This document shows, in pieces, positions 45,474-55,187 of a stretch of DNA of 64,000 bases. The position numbers and the translations under genes are program-made. The stretch is taken from assembly GCA_963835525.1 (NCBI GenBank), contig CAWIFM010000008.1, positions 1,488,001 to 1,552,000 on the forward strand, read 5' to 3'. Under the pieces are notes generated by a model. That model made no database searches. It worked only from the letters and a program-made list of their open reading frames with translations, and was not told the DNA's origin. Origin of the DNA: DASSUW01 sp963835525. GTDB taxonomy: Bacteria; Actinomycetota; Thermoleophilia; Solirubrobacterales; Solirubrobacteraceae. Positions within the stretch are counted from its first letter, which is position 1, and each line of letters starts with the position of its first letter.

Positions 45474-47964
45474 CGGACCGCGAACCCCGTGTAGCCGTTC
45501 GCGGCGACGCCGTCGCAGTGCGCGCGGTAGTTGCCGACGCCGCCGAGGTAGGGCATGAACACCCGCGGCTTGCCCGGGATGTTCGCGCCGGCGTACCAGG
45601 ACGCTGCCCGCGGGAAGAGCGTGGCCTCGGCGACCTCGTTGACGTGCGTCACCCAGCCGTCCTCGGCGTCGGGCGTCGCCTCGATCGTCTCGAGCGCGTG
45701 CTCGCGCAGGTGGCCGATGCAGTCCGCGATCCAGTCGACGTGCTGCTCGATCGACAGCACCATGTTGCTCAGCACCGACGGGCTGCCCGGGCCGGTGACG
45801 AGGAACAGGTTGGGGAAGCCAGCGGTCGCCAGGCCGAGATAGGTTCGCGGGCCGTCGGTCCACTTGTCCTTCAGCGAGCAGTCCCCGCGGCCGCGGATGT
45901 CGATGTCCAGCAGCGCTCCCGTCATCGCGTCGAAGCCGGTCGCGAACACGATCACGTCGAGCTCGTAAGCGGCGCTCGCGGTCTCGATCCCGCGCGGCGT
46001 GATCCGCACGATCGGCGGGTCGCGCACGTCGACGAGCGTCACGTTGTCGCGGTTGTACGTCTCGAAGTAGTCGATGTCGACGCAGATGCGCTTGGTGCCG
46101 ACGGGGTGGCTGGTCGGGCACAGGGTCTCGGCGGTGACCGGGTCGCGGACGATCGCGCGGATCTTGTCGCGCACGAAGTCGGCCGCCGTGGCGTTCGCCT
46201 CGGCGCTGGTGATCACGTCGTTGAAGGCCAGCGTGATCCCGCCGATGCCGCCCTGCGCCCAGCCGCGCTCGTAGGTGCGCTGGCGCTCCTCGGGCGTCGC
46301 CTCGAGCGCCGAGCGCTGCGGCAGCACGTCGGGATGGGATGTCGGCGCGCCGCTGAGCGACTCGCGCGACCGTCGCCGCCGCTCGCCGTACTCGGCTTTG
46401 ATCGCGCGCTGCACCTCCGGATCGAGCGGCCGGTTGTGCGCCGGCATGCTGAAGTTCGCGGTCCGCTGGAAGACGTACAGGTGCTCGAGCCTGCTTGGCG
46501 AGCTGCGGGATCAGCTGGATGCCGGTCGAGCCGGTGCCGATGACGCCGACGCGCTTGCCGGCGAGCTCGACGCCCTCCTCGGGCCAGCGCGCGCTGTGGT
46601 ACCAGCCGCCCTCGAAGTCGTCGAGCCCTTCGAACGCGGGCCGGTGCACCGACGACAGGCACCCGGAGGCCATGATGCAGTAGGTCGCCGAGTACCGGAC
46701 GCCGTGATCCGTCGTGACCTGCCAGCGTTCGTCGACGTAGCGCGCCGCGACGACGCGGGTGCTGAGCTGGATGTCGCGGCGAAGGTCGAAGCGGTCGGCG
46801 ACGTGGTTGAGGTAGCGCAGGATCTCCGGCTGGGTCGGGTAGCGCTCGCTCCACTCCCACTCCTGCTCGAGCTCCTCGGAGAACGAGTACGAGTAGTCCA
46901 TTGACTCGATGTCGCAGCGGGCGCCGGGGTAGCGGTTCCAGTACCACGTGCCGCCGAGCGCCTCGCCCTGCTCGAGGACGCGCACGTTCAACCCGAGACC
47001 GCGCAGGCGGTGGAGCGCGTACAGGCCGGCGAAGCCGGCGCCGACGACGATCGCGTCGAGCTGGACCGGCGCGAGCTCGCGGTCGATCGCTCCCGCCACG
47101 AAGTCGAGCCCGGCGGCGCTGCCCGGCAGGAGGTCGCCCATCATGAAGAAGCCGTGCATCTGGCCGTCGAAGCGCCGGCTGGTCGACGCGGACACCGTCC
47201 TGCGCCAGCCGCTCGGCGTAGGCCTCGCCCTCGTCGCGCAGCGGGTCGTGCTCGGCCGTGAGCACCACGGCGGGCGGCAGGCCGGCGAGGGTGCCGGCGC
47301 GCAGCGGCGAGGCGTCCGGGCTCGTGCGCACCGACGCGTCGGGCGCGTAGTGATCCCAGAACCACGCCATCGTGTCGCGGCCCACGATCAGCTGGTTGGC
47401 GGGATCGAGGTAGGAGTCGCGGTCCAAGTCGCAGTCGGTGACCGGATACACGAGCACCTGCAGCGCGATCTCGGGCCCGGCCTCGCGGGCCCGCTGCGCG
47501 ACGACCGCGGCGAGGCATCCGCCGGCGCTGTCGCCGGCGACGATCAGCGGCACCGGGCCGCCCGCGATCTGCTCGAGGTTCGCCGCCGTCCACTCGAGCG
47601 CCGTCCATGCGTCCTCGACCGCCGTGGGGTAGCGATGCTCGGGGGCGAGGCGGTAGTCGACCAGGACGACCGCGCAGCCGGTCCCGGCGGCGAGCCGGCG
47701 GGCGAGCGTGTCGAACTGGTCCGGCGTACCGAGCACCCACCCGCCGCCGTGGTAGTAGACGATCACGCCACGTGCGCGCCCGTTCGGGACGAAGAGCCGT
47801 CCGAGCTCGACGTCCTCCACCCGCGCCATCTCCGGGCCGCGGCCGTAGAGCTCGGCCATCCGGGCGCCCGCCTCGCGCGCCGCTCGCGGGGTCAGCTCGT
47901 GCAGCGGCGGCAGCCCGCTCTCCGCCATCGAAGCGAGGAACGTCGCGCTCGGCTCGTCCAGCAT
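45470..47964 (-). CDS. Fusion: HSL-type esterase + type I Baeyer-Villiger monooxygenase, two single-base shifts
   Basis: After removing one base near 47181 and one near 46487 the frame reads 830 residues with no stop between domains. Residues 1 to about 290 are an HSL/acetyl-esterase fold: YYHGGGWVLG oxyanion motif, VAGDSAGGCLA nucleophile, EHDPLRDEG Asp and GQMHGFFMMGD His. A short joint (IDRELAPVQLD) leads into the monooxygenase: FAD motif VGAGFAGLYALHRL, the fingerprint FEGGWYHSARWP, NADPH motif GVIGTGSTGIQL and ATGFDAMTG. One chain would oxidise a ketone to an ester or lactone and hydrolyse it. I see no start for a separate monooxygenase upstream of the joint other than Met codons inside the esterase C-terminus. 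Confidence 0.85.
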
Positions 47965-47967
47965 CGG

Positions 47968-48403
47968 TCACACGCTCCTGAATCTGGGGATGGCGACGTC
48001 CTCGGACACGCGCTCGAAGGTGACCTCGAGCGGCATCCCGATCTGCAGCTCCTCGTTCGCGCAGCCGACGACGTTCGTGCGTCATGCGCACGCCCTCGTC
48101 GAGCTCGACGACGGCGATGTTGTACGGGACCTCGTCCGCGAAGGCGGGGTCGTAGACCTGGTGCATGAGCGCGAAGCTGTAGAGCGTGCCGCGGCCCGTC
48201 GCGGGCGCCCACTCGAGGTCGGCGGAGAAGCACGTCACGCAGCGCGGCCGCAGCGGCGTGCCGATCCCGCCCGTCGGCGACATGAACGTGCCGCAGTCGC
48301 GACAGCGCCGCAGTAGCAGCACGCCCTCGCGCGCGCCGTCGAAGAACGGGCGGCTCTCCTCGTCCGGGACCGGGACGGGTTTCGACGACGTCGCGACGAT
48401 CAT
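47968..48403 (-). CDS. DUF35 OB-fold/zinc-ribbon acyl-CoA-associated protein, one single-base shift
   Basis: Removing one base near 48073 gives 144 residues. The N-terminal zinc ribbon has CRDCGTFMSP and CVTCFSADLEW (two CxxC). The OB-fold follows, with TGRGTLYSFALMHQVYDP and, past the shift, EELQIGMPLEVTFERV. DUF35 proteins pair with thiolase-like (SCP2/Ltp) proteins to bind acyl-CoA substrates. Coupling to the thiolase-like gene (ATGA, 48400-48403) supports that. Esterase fusion follows after a 3-base gap. Confidence 0.85.
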
Positions 48404-49560
48404 GCCGCCAGGACCGTGGTCGAGTGCCAGTTGAGCACGCCGCCGTTGCCGCTCACGAGCACGACGTCGTGCTTGGGCACCTGGCGCCCACCGCCGTGGC
48501 CGCGCGCTTGGATCACGCCCTCGGAGAGCGGCGTGAACCCCCACATGTAGAACGAGGAGAGCTGGCCGCCACCGGTGTTGGTGGGCAGCGAGCCGCCCGG
48601 GCCCAGCTTGCCGTCCGCGACGAAGGCGCCGCCTTCGCCCTTCTCGCAGAAGCCGTAGTCCTCGAGCGTGACGAGGACCGTGTACGTGTAGCAGTCGTAG
48701 AGCTCGAGCACGTCGATGTCCTCGAGCGTGACGTCCGCCATGCGGAGCGCGAGCTCGCCTGAGCGCTTGGCGCCGGTGTGGACGGCCGGCTCCCGGCCGG
48801 CGCGCTGGTTGTCACCGGGGGCCGCCTGACCGAAGCCGAGCAGGTACACCGGGGGCTGTCGCAGGTCCCGCGCGCGCTCCGCCGACGTGACGATGACCGC
48901 GACGGCGCCGTTCGAGACCAGGCAGCAGTCGAGCAGGTGCAGCGGCTCCACGATCCACCGCGACGCGTGGTAGTCGTCGAGCGTCATCGGCCTGCCGTGC
49001 ATCTGCGCTCGCGGGTTCAGCTGCGCCCACTCGCGCTGGCCGACGGCGATCGTCCCGAGCTGGTCGTGCGTCGTGCCGTACAGGTGCATGTGCCGGCGGC
49101 AGGCGAGCGCGTAGCTCGTGTTCGCCGGCCCGTAGTCGCCGTAGGCGAAGCGCAGACTGGAAAAGCCGGTGTCGGACCCGATCCCGCGCCCGCTGTACGA
49201 CTGCGAGGCCGAGCCGCCTTCAGCCAGAGGCGCGTCGGCGTACAGGCAGGCGACGACGTTCGCCTGCCCCGCCGTGATCGCGTGTGCGGCGTACTGCAGC
49301 ATCGTGCCCGCGCTGGACCCGTAGGCGCTCATCGCCCCGACGAGCGTCAGGTCCTCGAGGCCGAGCGACATCTGCAGCATCGGCGCCATCTCGGCCGAGT
49401 GGTTGCTGTTGATCAGCAGCCCGTCGACGTCGGCCTTGGCCAGCCCTGCGTCGTCGAGCGCGAGCGCGAGGGCCTCGGCGGCGAAGTCCGTCGCGGTGCG
49501 GCCGTAGACCTTGCCCATCTCGGTCATGCCGAGCCCGGCGATCGCGGTCTGGCCCTTCAT
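48400..49560 (-). CDS. Thiolase-like protein (SCP-x/Ltp2 type) lacking the nucleophilic Cys
   Basis: 386 residues from ATG 49560. The overall fold is thiolase: TAIAGLGMTEMG at the N-terminus, MSAYGSSAGTMLQYAAHAI where thiolases have the active-site Cys, and a C-terminal NTGGGQLSSF in place of the usual CxG. Loss of the Cys and an adjacent DUF35 gene match Ltp2-type aldolases, which cleave beta-hydroxyacyl-CoA by retro-aldol reaction in steroid side-chain breakdown. A Tyr-rich segment (ELYDCYTYTVLVTLEDYGF) could supply the catalytic Tyr. Retro-aldolase is therefore the leading reading; condensation activity is unlikely. Confidence 0.8.
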   Translation of the reverse strand: MKGQTAIAGLGMTEMGKVYGRTATDFAAEALALALDDAGLAKADVDGLLINSNHSAEMAPMLQMSLGLEDLTLVGAMSAYGSSAGTMLQYAAHAITAGQANVVACLYADAPLAEGGSASQSYSGRGIGSDTGFSSLRFAYGDYGPANTSYALACRRHMHLYGTTHDQLGTIAVGQREWAQLNPRAQMHGRPMTLDDYHASRWIVEPLHLLDCCLVSNGAVAVIVTSAERARDLRQPPVYLLGFGQAAPGDNQRAGREPAVHTGAKRSGELALRMADVTLEDIDVLELYDCYTYTVLVTLEDYGFCEKGEGGAFVADGKLGPGGSLPTNTGGGQLSSFYMWGFTPLSEGVIQARGHGGGRQVPKHDVVLVSGNGGVLNWHSTTVLAA

Positions 49561-51942
49561 GCCGCCAGCGCTCCCGTGAGCAGCGGCTCCTCGAGCACGC
49601 CGCCCGCGAACAGCGCTTCGATCTCCGCCGGCGACAGGCCCAGCTCCGTGGCGCAGATCTCGCGCGTGTGCTCGCCGTGCTGCGGCGCCGGGCTGACGCG
49701 GACCGGCGGGATGCCGCGCGAGCGGAACGGGCCGCTCTCCAGCCGGACGACGCCGAGGCCGGGCTGGTGGATCTCGCGGTAGATGGCGCGCGACCGCAGG
49801 TGCGTGTCGCGCTCGTGGTCGTCCGGCCGCATCATCATCGCCGCCGGCACGCCGGCCGTCTGGAGCCGCTCCATCACGGCGCGCGGCGGGAGCGTGCGCG
49901 TCCACTCGGCCAGGTGGCGGTCGAGCAGCTCGCGGTTGGCGATGCGGTCGGCCGCGCGTTCGAACGAGCCGCCGGCGGCCCATTCCGGGGCCCCGAGCGC
50001 CCACCGAAGGGCGCGCCACTGCTCGTCGTCCGAGACCGTGATGACGCACCACTCGTCGTCGCCGGCGCACGGGTAGATGCCCCAGGGCGCGCCGAGCTCG
50101 CCCTGCTCGGCGCCGAGCGAGGCGGCAAGGAAGACGTCGGCGAGCTGGTTGACGATGATCTCGGCCTGCGCGCTCTCGAGGTAGGCGCCGGCCGCCGTCC
50201 GGCGCCGCCGGATCGAGCGCAGCCAGCACCGCCGTGGCGCACACGCGCGCGCCGTAGTGGTCCGGGTAGATCGTGGTCGGCTCGCCGAAGGCGAGCTCGT
50301 CGTCCGGGTAGCGCCACAGGCTCGCGACCCCCGAGACGCAGCGCACGATCGGGCCGTAGCCCAGCCAGCGGCTCCACGGCCCGGTCGAGCCGAGGGCGTT
50401 GGTGCTCAGCATCACGAGGTCGGGCTTGACGGCGCGCAGCGCCTCGTAGCCGAGCCCGAGCTTCTCGAGCGTCCCCGGCTTGAAGTTCTCGAGCACGACG
50501 TCGCAGTCGGCGACGAGCCGCTTGAGCAGGCCGACGCCCTCGGGAGTGCGCAGGTTCACGCCGAGGCTGCGCTTGTTGCGGCTGCCCGCGACGAAGCTGT
50601 GCGACAGCTTGCCGCCGTAGCCCACGCGCGCCGCGTCGGGGAAGGCGCGGTTCTCGATCTTGATCACGTCGGCGCCCTGGTCCGCCAGCAGGCGCCCGAT
50701 CTCGTTGCCGATGACGATGATCCCGAAGTCGACGACGCGCAGCCCGGCGAGCGGGCGGCGCGGCGCGGCGCCGTTCGACGACGGCCGCGCCGGCCGACCG
50801 CCCGGTTCCCCCAGGAGATCGTCGTTGTGCTCGCCGCGCTCGGGCGCGCGGTGGCGGAAGCCGAGCCGCTCGCCGTCGATCTCGACGAACCCGCTCGGCA
50901 GCCGGCCGTGCAGCCCCGGCGCGGCCTCGGCGTCGACGAACGCGCCGCGTGCCTGGAAGTGGGGACTCTCGAGCACCTCGGCGACCTCGAGCACGGGTGC
51001 GACCGGGACGCCGCGGGCCTGGCCCTCAGCCGCGATCGCGTCCTTCGTCATGCCGGCGAAGAGCGCGGCGTAGAGCTCGTGCAGCTCGGCCGATGCCTCG
51101 AGCCGCGCCGGGATCGCGTCGAACCGCTCGTCCTGGAAGGCGGCGGGCTCGCCGAGCCAGGCGCGCATCGCCCGCCACTGGCGCGGCGCGAGCACGACCA
51201 CGCGCACGTGGCCATCGGCGCAAGGGAAGATCGGGTAGAGCCCGGCCTCGGGCCGCCCGCGGCTCGACGGGAAGGCGGACGCGCGGCTGACCGAGGCGGT
51301 GCCGTACGCGGGGTCCATCGTCTGCGTCGCCGCTTCCAGAATCGAGAAGTCGACATGGTCGCCGCGGCCGGTCTCGAGCCGGTTCCAGTACGCGACGAGC
51401 GTCGCCCACGCCGCCTGGATCGCGGTCGTCTCCGACGCCATCCCGGGCGGGGCGGGGAGGGGGTCGCGCCCGGCCAGCCCGGAGCGGCTCAGGATGCCGC
51501 TCATCGCCGCGTGGATGGAGTCGTTGCCCTGCCAGTGGCGGTAGTCGCCGGTCTGGCCGAAGTCGGTGATCGAGGTGATCACGAGCTCCGGGTTGCGGGC
51601 CAGCACGTCGTCAGGCCCGAGCCCGAGCGCGGCGAGCCTGCCGGGCCGCGTCGTCTCGATCCAGACGTCCGCGGACTCGAGCAGCGTCAGCAGCCGCTCG
51701 CGCTCGGTCTCGAGGTCGATCGTGACGCCGCGCTTGTTCGCGTTGCGGACGGCGAACGAGAGGGGCTCGCGGCGCGAGCGGGCGCCGCCGGGCGGCTCGA
51801 CGCGGATGACGTCGGCGCCGAGGTCGGCGAGGAAGCGACCACACGTCTCGCCCTTCTCGTCGGCCATGTCGACGACGCGCAGCCCGGCAAGAGGCGCCTG
51901 AGACGTCCCGTCCTCGGTCTTCCAGAGCGTCGGTCGTGACAT
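49557..51942 (-). CDS. Tandem CaiB/BaiF class III CoA-transferase, one single-base shift
   Basis: Removing one base near 50212 gives 794 residues. Two family III CoA-transferase domains are fused: domain 1 (about 15-390) begins PLAGLRVVDMADEKGETCGRF with the LGADVIRVEPPGGA motif; domain 2 (about 405-794) begins PLAGLRVVDFGIIVIGNEIG with ADQGADVIKIENRAFPDAAR and NKRSLGVNL. The catalytic Asp cannot be placed by eye in domain 1, where the motif after the first helix differs. Fused pairs act as pseudodimers. It starts the 13.6-kb operon and would activate an acid by CoA transfer. The start region contains a TetR-type operator. Confidence 0.85.
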
Positions 51943-51971
51943 GCAAGTGTCATCGTGACATGGAGATGTCA
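51937..51971. promoter_or_regulatory. Two TGACAT/ATGTCA palindromes between CoA-transferase and TetR genes
   Basis: TGACATGGAGATGTCA (51956-51971) is a perfect inverted repeat with a 4-base centre, and TGACATGCAAGTGTCA (51937-51952) is a close second copy that touches the CoA-transferase ATG. A further half site, GGCCATGTCATAC, lies at 51982. This is the expected position for autoregulation by the divergent TetR gene and repression of the operon. Confidence 0.7.
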
Positions 51972-52002
51972 TGACGTCAAGGCCATGTCATACTGCGGGC
52001 CG

Positions 52003-52572
52003 ATGAGTGAGAACCGGTCATCGCTGCGCGACCAGCAGGTCGACCTCACGCGCGACCTGATCATGCGCGCGTTCCAGGGCTTGCTCCAGAACGACCACCC
52101 GGACGCGATCACGTTTCCGCAGGTGGCGGAGGCGGCCGGCGTCTCGCTGCGGACCGTGTACCGCTACTTCCCGACCCGCACCGACCTGCTCCAGAGCGCG
52201 GCCGCCTGGTTTCGCGAGTTCACGGACGGCCTGCAGTGGGACGACCCGCGGACGGTGCGCGATATGGCGGGCGCCTCGCCCGAGCTGGGCCGTCTCTTCG
52301 ACGAGCACACCAACGTGTTCCGGGCGCTGGCCGACCACGAGCTCGAGGAGCCCCGCCGCGCCGCGGTAGCCGCGGCGGTGGCGGAGGTGTCGGGCAACCT
52401 GCCGGCGGACGAGGCGCGCCGCGCCGAGGCGATCCTCGCCCACATCCGCTCCGGACGCGCGTGGCTCCTGCTGCACGACCACTACGGCCTCGACGGCGAC
52501 GAGATCGTGGCTGCCTTGGACTGGGCGGCGAACACGCTGCTCGAGGATTTGCGACGACGCAACGAGGCGTAG
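52003..52572 (+). CDS. TetR-family transcriptional regulator
   Basis: 189 residues from ATG 52003 (MSENRSSLRDQQVDL). The helix-turn-helix is ITFPQVAEAAGVSLRTVYRYFPTRTDLLQ (about residues 36-64, quoted as two halves: ITFPQVAEAAGVS and LRTVYRYFPT). The C-terminal ligand domain is short and helical. Divergent from the CoA-transferase operon with two matched palindromes between them, it is the probable local repressor, with an acyl-CoA or pathway metabolite as the likely inducer (inference). Confidence 0.9.
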   Translation: MSENRSSLRDQQVDLTRDLIMRAFQGLLQNDHPDAITFPQVAEAAGVSLRTVYRYFPTRTDLLQSAAAWFREFTDGLQWDDPRTVRDMAGASPELGRLFDEHTNVFRALADHELEEPRRAAVAAAVAEVSGNLPADEARRAEAILAHIRSGRAWLLLHDHYGLDGDEIVAALDWAANTLLEDLRRRNEA

Positions 52573-53185
52573 ACGCAATACCGTTGAGTTCGGCCCCGCG
52601 ATGGGTCATCGAGCGCTCACATCGGCTCGGATGCGCGCACGAGTCGCGAGCGCACGTGGGCTGTCGCTACACCGTACGGTACGACGGCACCGCGCTCCAC
52701 GAGCAGGCGCGCTCGCACCACGGCGATTGCGGGAGTCTGCGCGGCGGTGCCCGAGACGGCCGCTGATCTTCCCAAGGGGGCGCGCGACGACGCGTCTTCG
52801 AAACGCTACTGCAAAGGAGCAGTGGCGCCGCGTCAGACGCCGGCGGCTACGGCGCTGCTCCGTGTCGTCCAACTCAGCAGCGAGCGGGCCCGCCACGCGC
52901 TGCGTCAGGACTGCTCCTTTGCCAAGCAGCAGGACTCTCCCCCGGCGCTCCCGGTGGTCGTCTAACGGATAAGCCCGGTCCGCGCGAACGTGACGCTCGC
53001 TCCTCTCGTGATGCATACCCCTGCTCCGGCGGCCGTGCGAAGGCCGCCGCCTGTTGAGAAGCGACGCCTCGGTTTGCCCCTGAGCTCAGACGCGGATGCG
53101 CGGCTGCATCAGCGCCTTCTGGGCCTTCGCCCGCGCACAGGGCGTATTAGCATGATGCGCAGCAGGCAAAGGGAGATTGGCGAGC
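52573..53185. other. 613-bp region without a supported gene
   Basis: Only short GC-rich frames are present and none has a ribosome site with a sensible product. It contains an inverted repeat of 13 bases, GCAAAGGAGCAGT at 52811-52823 and its complement at 52910-52922, which could form a long hairpin or mark a small inserted element. A tRNA-like D-arm phrase (GGTCGTCTAACGGATAAGC, near 52954) is not followed by the rest of a tRNA. Confidence 0.5.
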
Positions 53186-54016
53186 ATGCCTCCGGAAACC
53201 TCGATCGCGGAGCACTGGGCCGACCGGGACGTTTATGGTCTTATCGTTTCGGCGCTGGAGCGAGCGTCGAAGTCTCTGGACTCGTTGACCGTTGAGGAGC
53301 TGGCGCCGGTCGACCACTTCCACGCACGTGGGTTCCCGGCCACCATCGACCTCGCGGATCGGCTGCCTGTCAAGCCCGGCGACCACCTGCTCGACATCGG
53401 CTCCGGGGTCGGTGGCCCGGCTCGCTACTTCGCGCAGCGCTTCGGGTGCAAGGTCAGCGGGATCGACATCACCGGGCCGTTCGTCGAGGCGGCGAACAAG
53501 CTGACCGCGCTGCTCGACATGGGCGACAGGGTCTTCATCGAGCAGGGGCACGGCGAGCGGCTGCCCTACGACGACGACTCCTTCGACGGCGCCTATGCGC
53601 AGCACGTGACCATGAACGTCGCCGACCGTCCGCGCTTCTTCGGCGAGGCGTGGCGCGTTCTGAAGCCCGGCGGGTTCTTCGCGCTCACCGAGCACGGCCT
53701 CGGCCCCGTGGGAAGCCCGCACCATCCCGTGCCCTGGTCGGAGGACGGCACCGGCGAGTTCCTCGTCACGCCGTCGGAGACCCGCGAGCTCCTCGCCGCC
53801 GCCAGGTTCGTGAACATCGAGTGCGAGGACACCGGGCCGAAGTACCTGGCCGCGTACCGGGCCGCGCTGGAGCTCGCCGGCCGGGGTGAGCTGCCGCCGC
53901 TCGGCCTGCACGTGCTGATCGGCCCGACGGCGCCCGAGAAGATGCGCAATTCGGCCCGCAACATCAAGGAAGGGCGCACGCATCCCGTGCAGATAGTGTG
54001 CGGTAAGCCGTCCTGA
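53186..54016 (+). CDS. Class I SAM-dependent methyltransferase (UbiE/tocopherol-type)
   Basis: 276 residues from ATG 53186, with AAAGGGAGA upstream; TTG 53177 is an alternative. The SAM-binding motif is LLDIGSGVGGPARYFAQRFG (about 70-90), the acidic ribose-binding residue lies in GIDITGPFVEAA, and motif post-II is GAYAQHVTMNVADR. This arrangement resembles sarcosine/tocopherol-type C- or N-methyltransferases acting on small molecules. It stands alone, 613 bases after the TetR gene. Substrate unknown. Confidence 0.88.
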   Translation: MPPETSIAEHWADRDVYGLIVSALERASKSLDSLTVEELAPVDHFHARGFPATIDLADRLPVKPGDHLLDIGSGVGGPARYFAQRFGCKVSGIDITGPFVEAANKLTALLDMGDRVFIEQGHGERLPYDDDSFDGAYAQHVTMNVADRPRFFGEAWRVLKPGGFFALTEHGLGPVGSPHHPVPWSEDGTGEFLVTPSETRELLAAARFVNIECEDTGPKYLAAYRAALELAGRGELPPLGLHVLIGPTAPEKMRNSARNIKEGRTHPVQIVCGKPS

Positions 54017-54562
54017 GCTGACTGGCGGATTGACCGCGTGCCGCCAGCCGGTCGTCGGCTAATGGCGACGCCTCCTTCGGCCGCAGAGCACTCGTCCTGA
54101 GCGAGGCTTCCCTCGCTCGTGAATTGGACGACGACCAGGCGTCCGCCGGGGCGCGATCGGCCCCACCGCGCTCCTGCATCCGTGGAAAGCAACAGCCACG
54201 CTCCCGCTATCGCGTTCCATGCCAGGCAGCGGCGACGCAGCTAGACGACTGAGGCGCCGAGCCGCTGCCGCTTTCCGTACGAGCGACCGTCTCGGTGACG
54301 ACCCACGAGATGCCTGCTGCGGACGAGCCGCGATGGTCTGGGCCAGCGCCGGACCGGCGCTCGCTCGCCAGGGCGGAGCGGAAGCGCTCGGTGACGCTCC
54401 CGGGACGGGGGGTCGTCGAGATCGTGAACCACCGCGACGACCTCGGACTCATGCAGTGGCTCGATGCGCCCATCTACGCCGGCGCTCAGCAGGGCGACCC
54501 TTCCGCCGGACCTGATCCCTTCCGTCCAAGACGGCCGCGGCACTCCGCGGTACAACCCGGCC
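54017..54562. other. 546-bp region without a supported gene
   Basis: A GTG/ATG-started frame (54295-54972) covers part of this region and the cupin gene in another phase, but its second half is a shadow of the cupin and its first half lacks a ribosome site. I see no promoter or repeat that I would name. Confidence 0.45.
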
Positions 54563-54925
54563 ATGAACGACACGATCATCCTCCCGCCAGGCGGCGGCCG
54601 CGCCTACACGATCGGGGCAATGCGCGGCGTGTTCAAGGCCGACGAAGATGCGTACTGTGCCTCGGAGTGGTCCGTCGAGCCCGGCGGGTCCGGGCCGGGC
54701 GCGCACAGCCACGAGGCGCAGGACGAGGTCTTCATCGTGACCGAGGGAATGATGTGGTTCCTGGCCGGCGAGGACTGGGTCGAGGCGCCGGCCGGCACGT
54801 TCCTGCGCATCCCCGCGGGCGTCACGCACGACTTCGAGAACCGCGGCGCCCAGCGAGCGACCGCGTTCAACGTCTTCATCCCGGGCGGGGGCTTCGAAGC
54901 AGACTTCGCCCGCTGGGCCTCTTGA
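54563..54925 (+). CDS. Single-domain cupin protein
   Basis: 120 residues from ATG 54563 (MNDTIILPPGGG). The cupin metal motif is GPGAHSHEAQDEVFIVTEG (two His plus Glu, about 50-68), and the second motif is LRIPAGVTHDFEN (His about 95). Small cupins of this type are metal-binding dioxygenases, isomerases or sensors. The gene stands alone on the + strand before the converging hydratase gene. Function unassigned. Confidence 0.88.
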   Translation: MNDTIILPPGGGRAYTIGAMRGVFKADEDAYCASEWSVEPGGSGPGAHSHEAQDEVFIVTEGMMWFLAGEDWVEAPAGTFLRIPAGVTHDFENRGAQRATAFNVFIPGGGFEADFARWAS

Positions 54926-55187
54926 ACGAACTCGACATGCAACTGAGCACTGCGGCGTCGGTATCTGCATAGCGAACGCCCTTGCGCTTTCGCCCGGATG
55001 CGGTCGTGTCCGCCGACGCCTACGACACGCTTGCTGTGGAGACTGCGACGGTTCCGCTCGGCGCTCGGCTCGCGCTCGCGTCCACGGACGAAGCAGGTGC
55101 CCGAGCAGTCGACGCCGAAGGGCTAGGTCAACGGCATTTGGCCGGGACTCGCGCCGGCGACGCGAAACCGGCGATTACCAGCGATAG

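Noticed and set aside
52747..52965. Frame of 72 codons in the gap after the TetR gene
   Set aside because: No ribosome site, random-looking composition, and it spans the inverted repeat.
52945..52990. tRNA-like D-arm phrase
   Set aside because: No anticodon arm or T-arm follows at the right distance.
54295..54972. Frame beginning MTTHEMPAADEPRW before and across the cupin gene
   Set aside because: Its second half is the cupin gene in the wrong phase, and the first half has no ribosome site or recognisable product.
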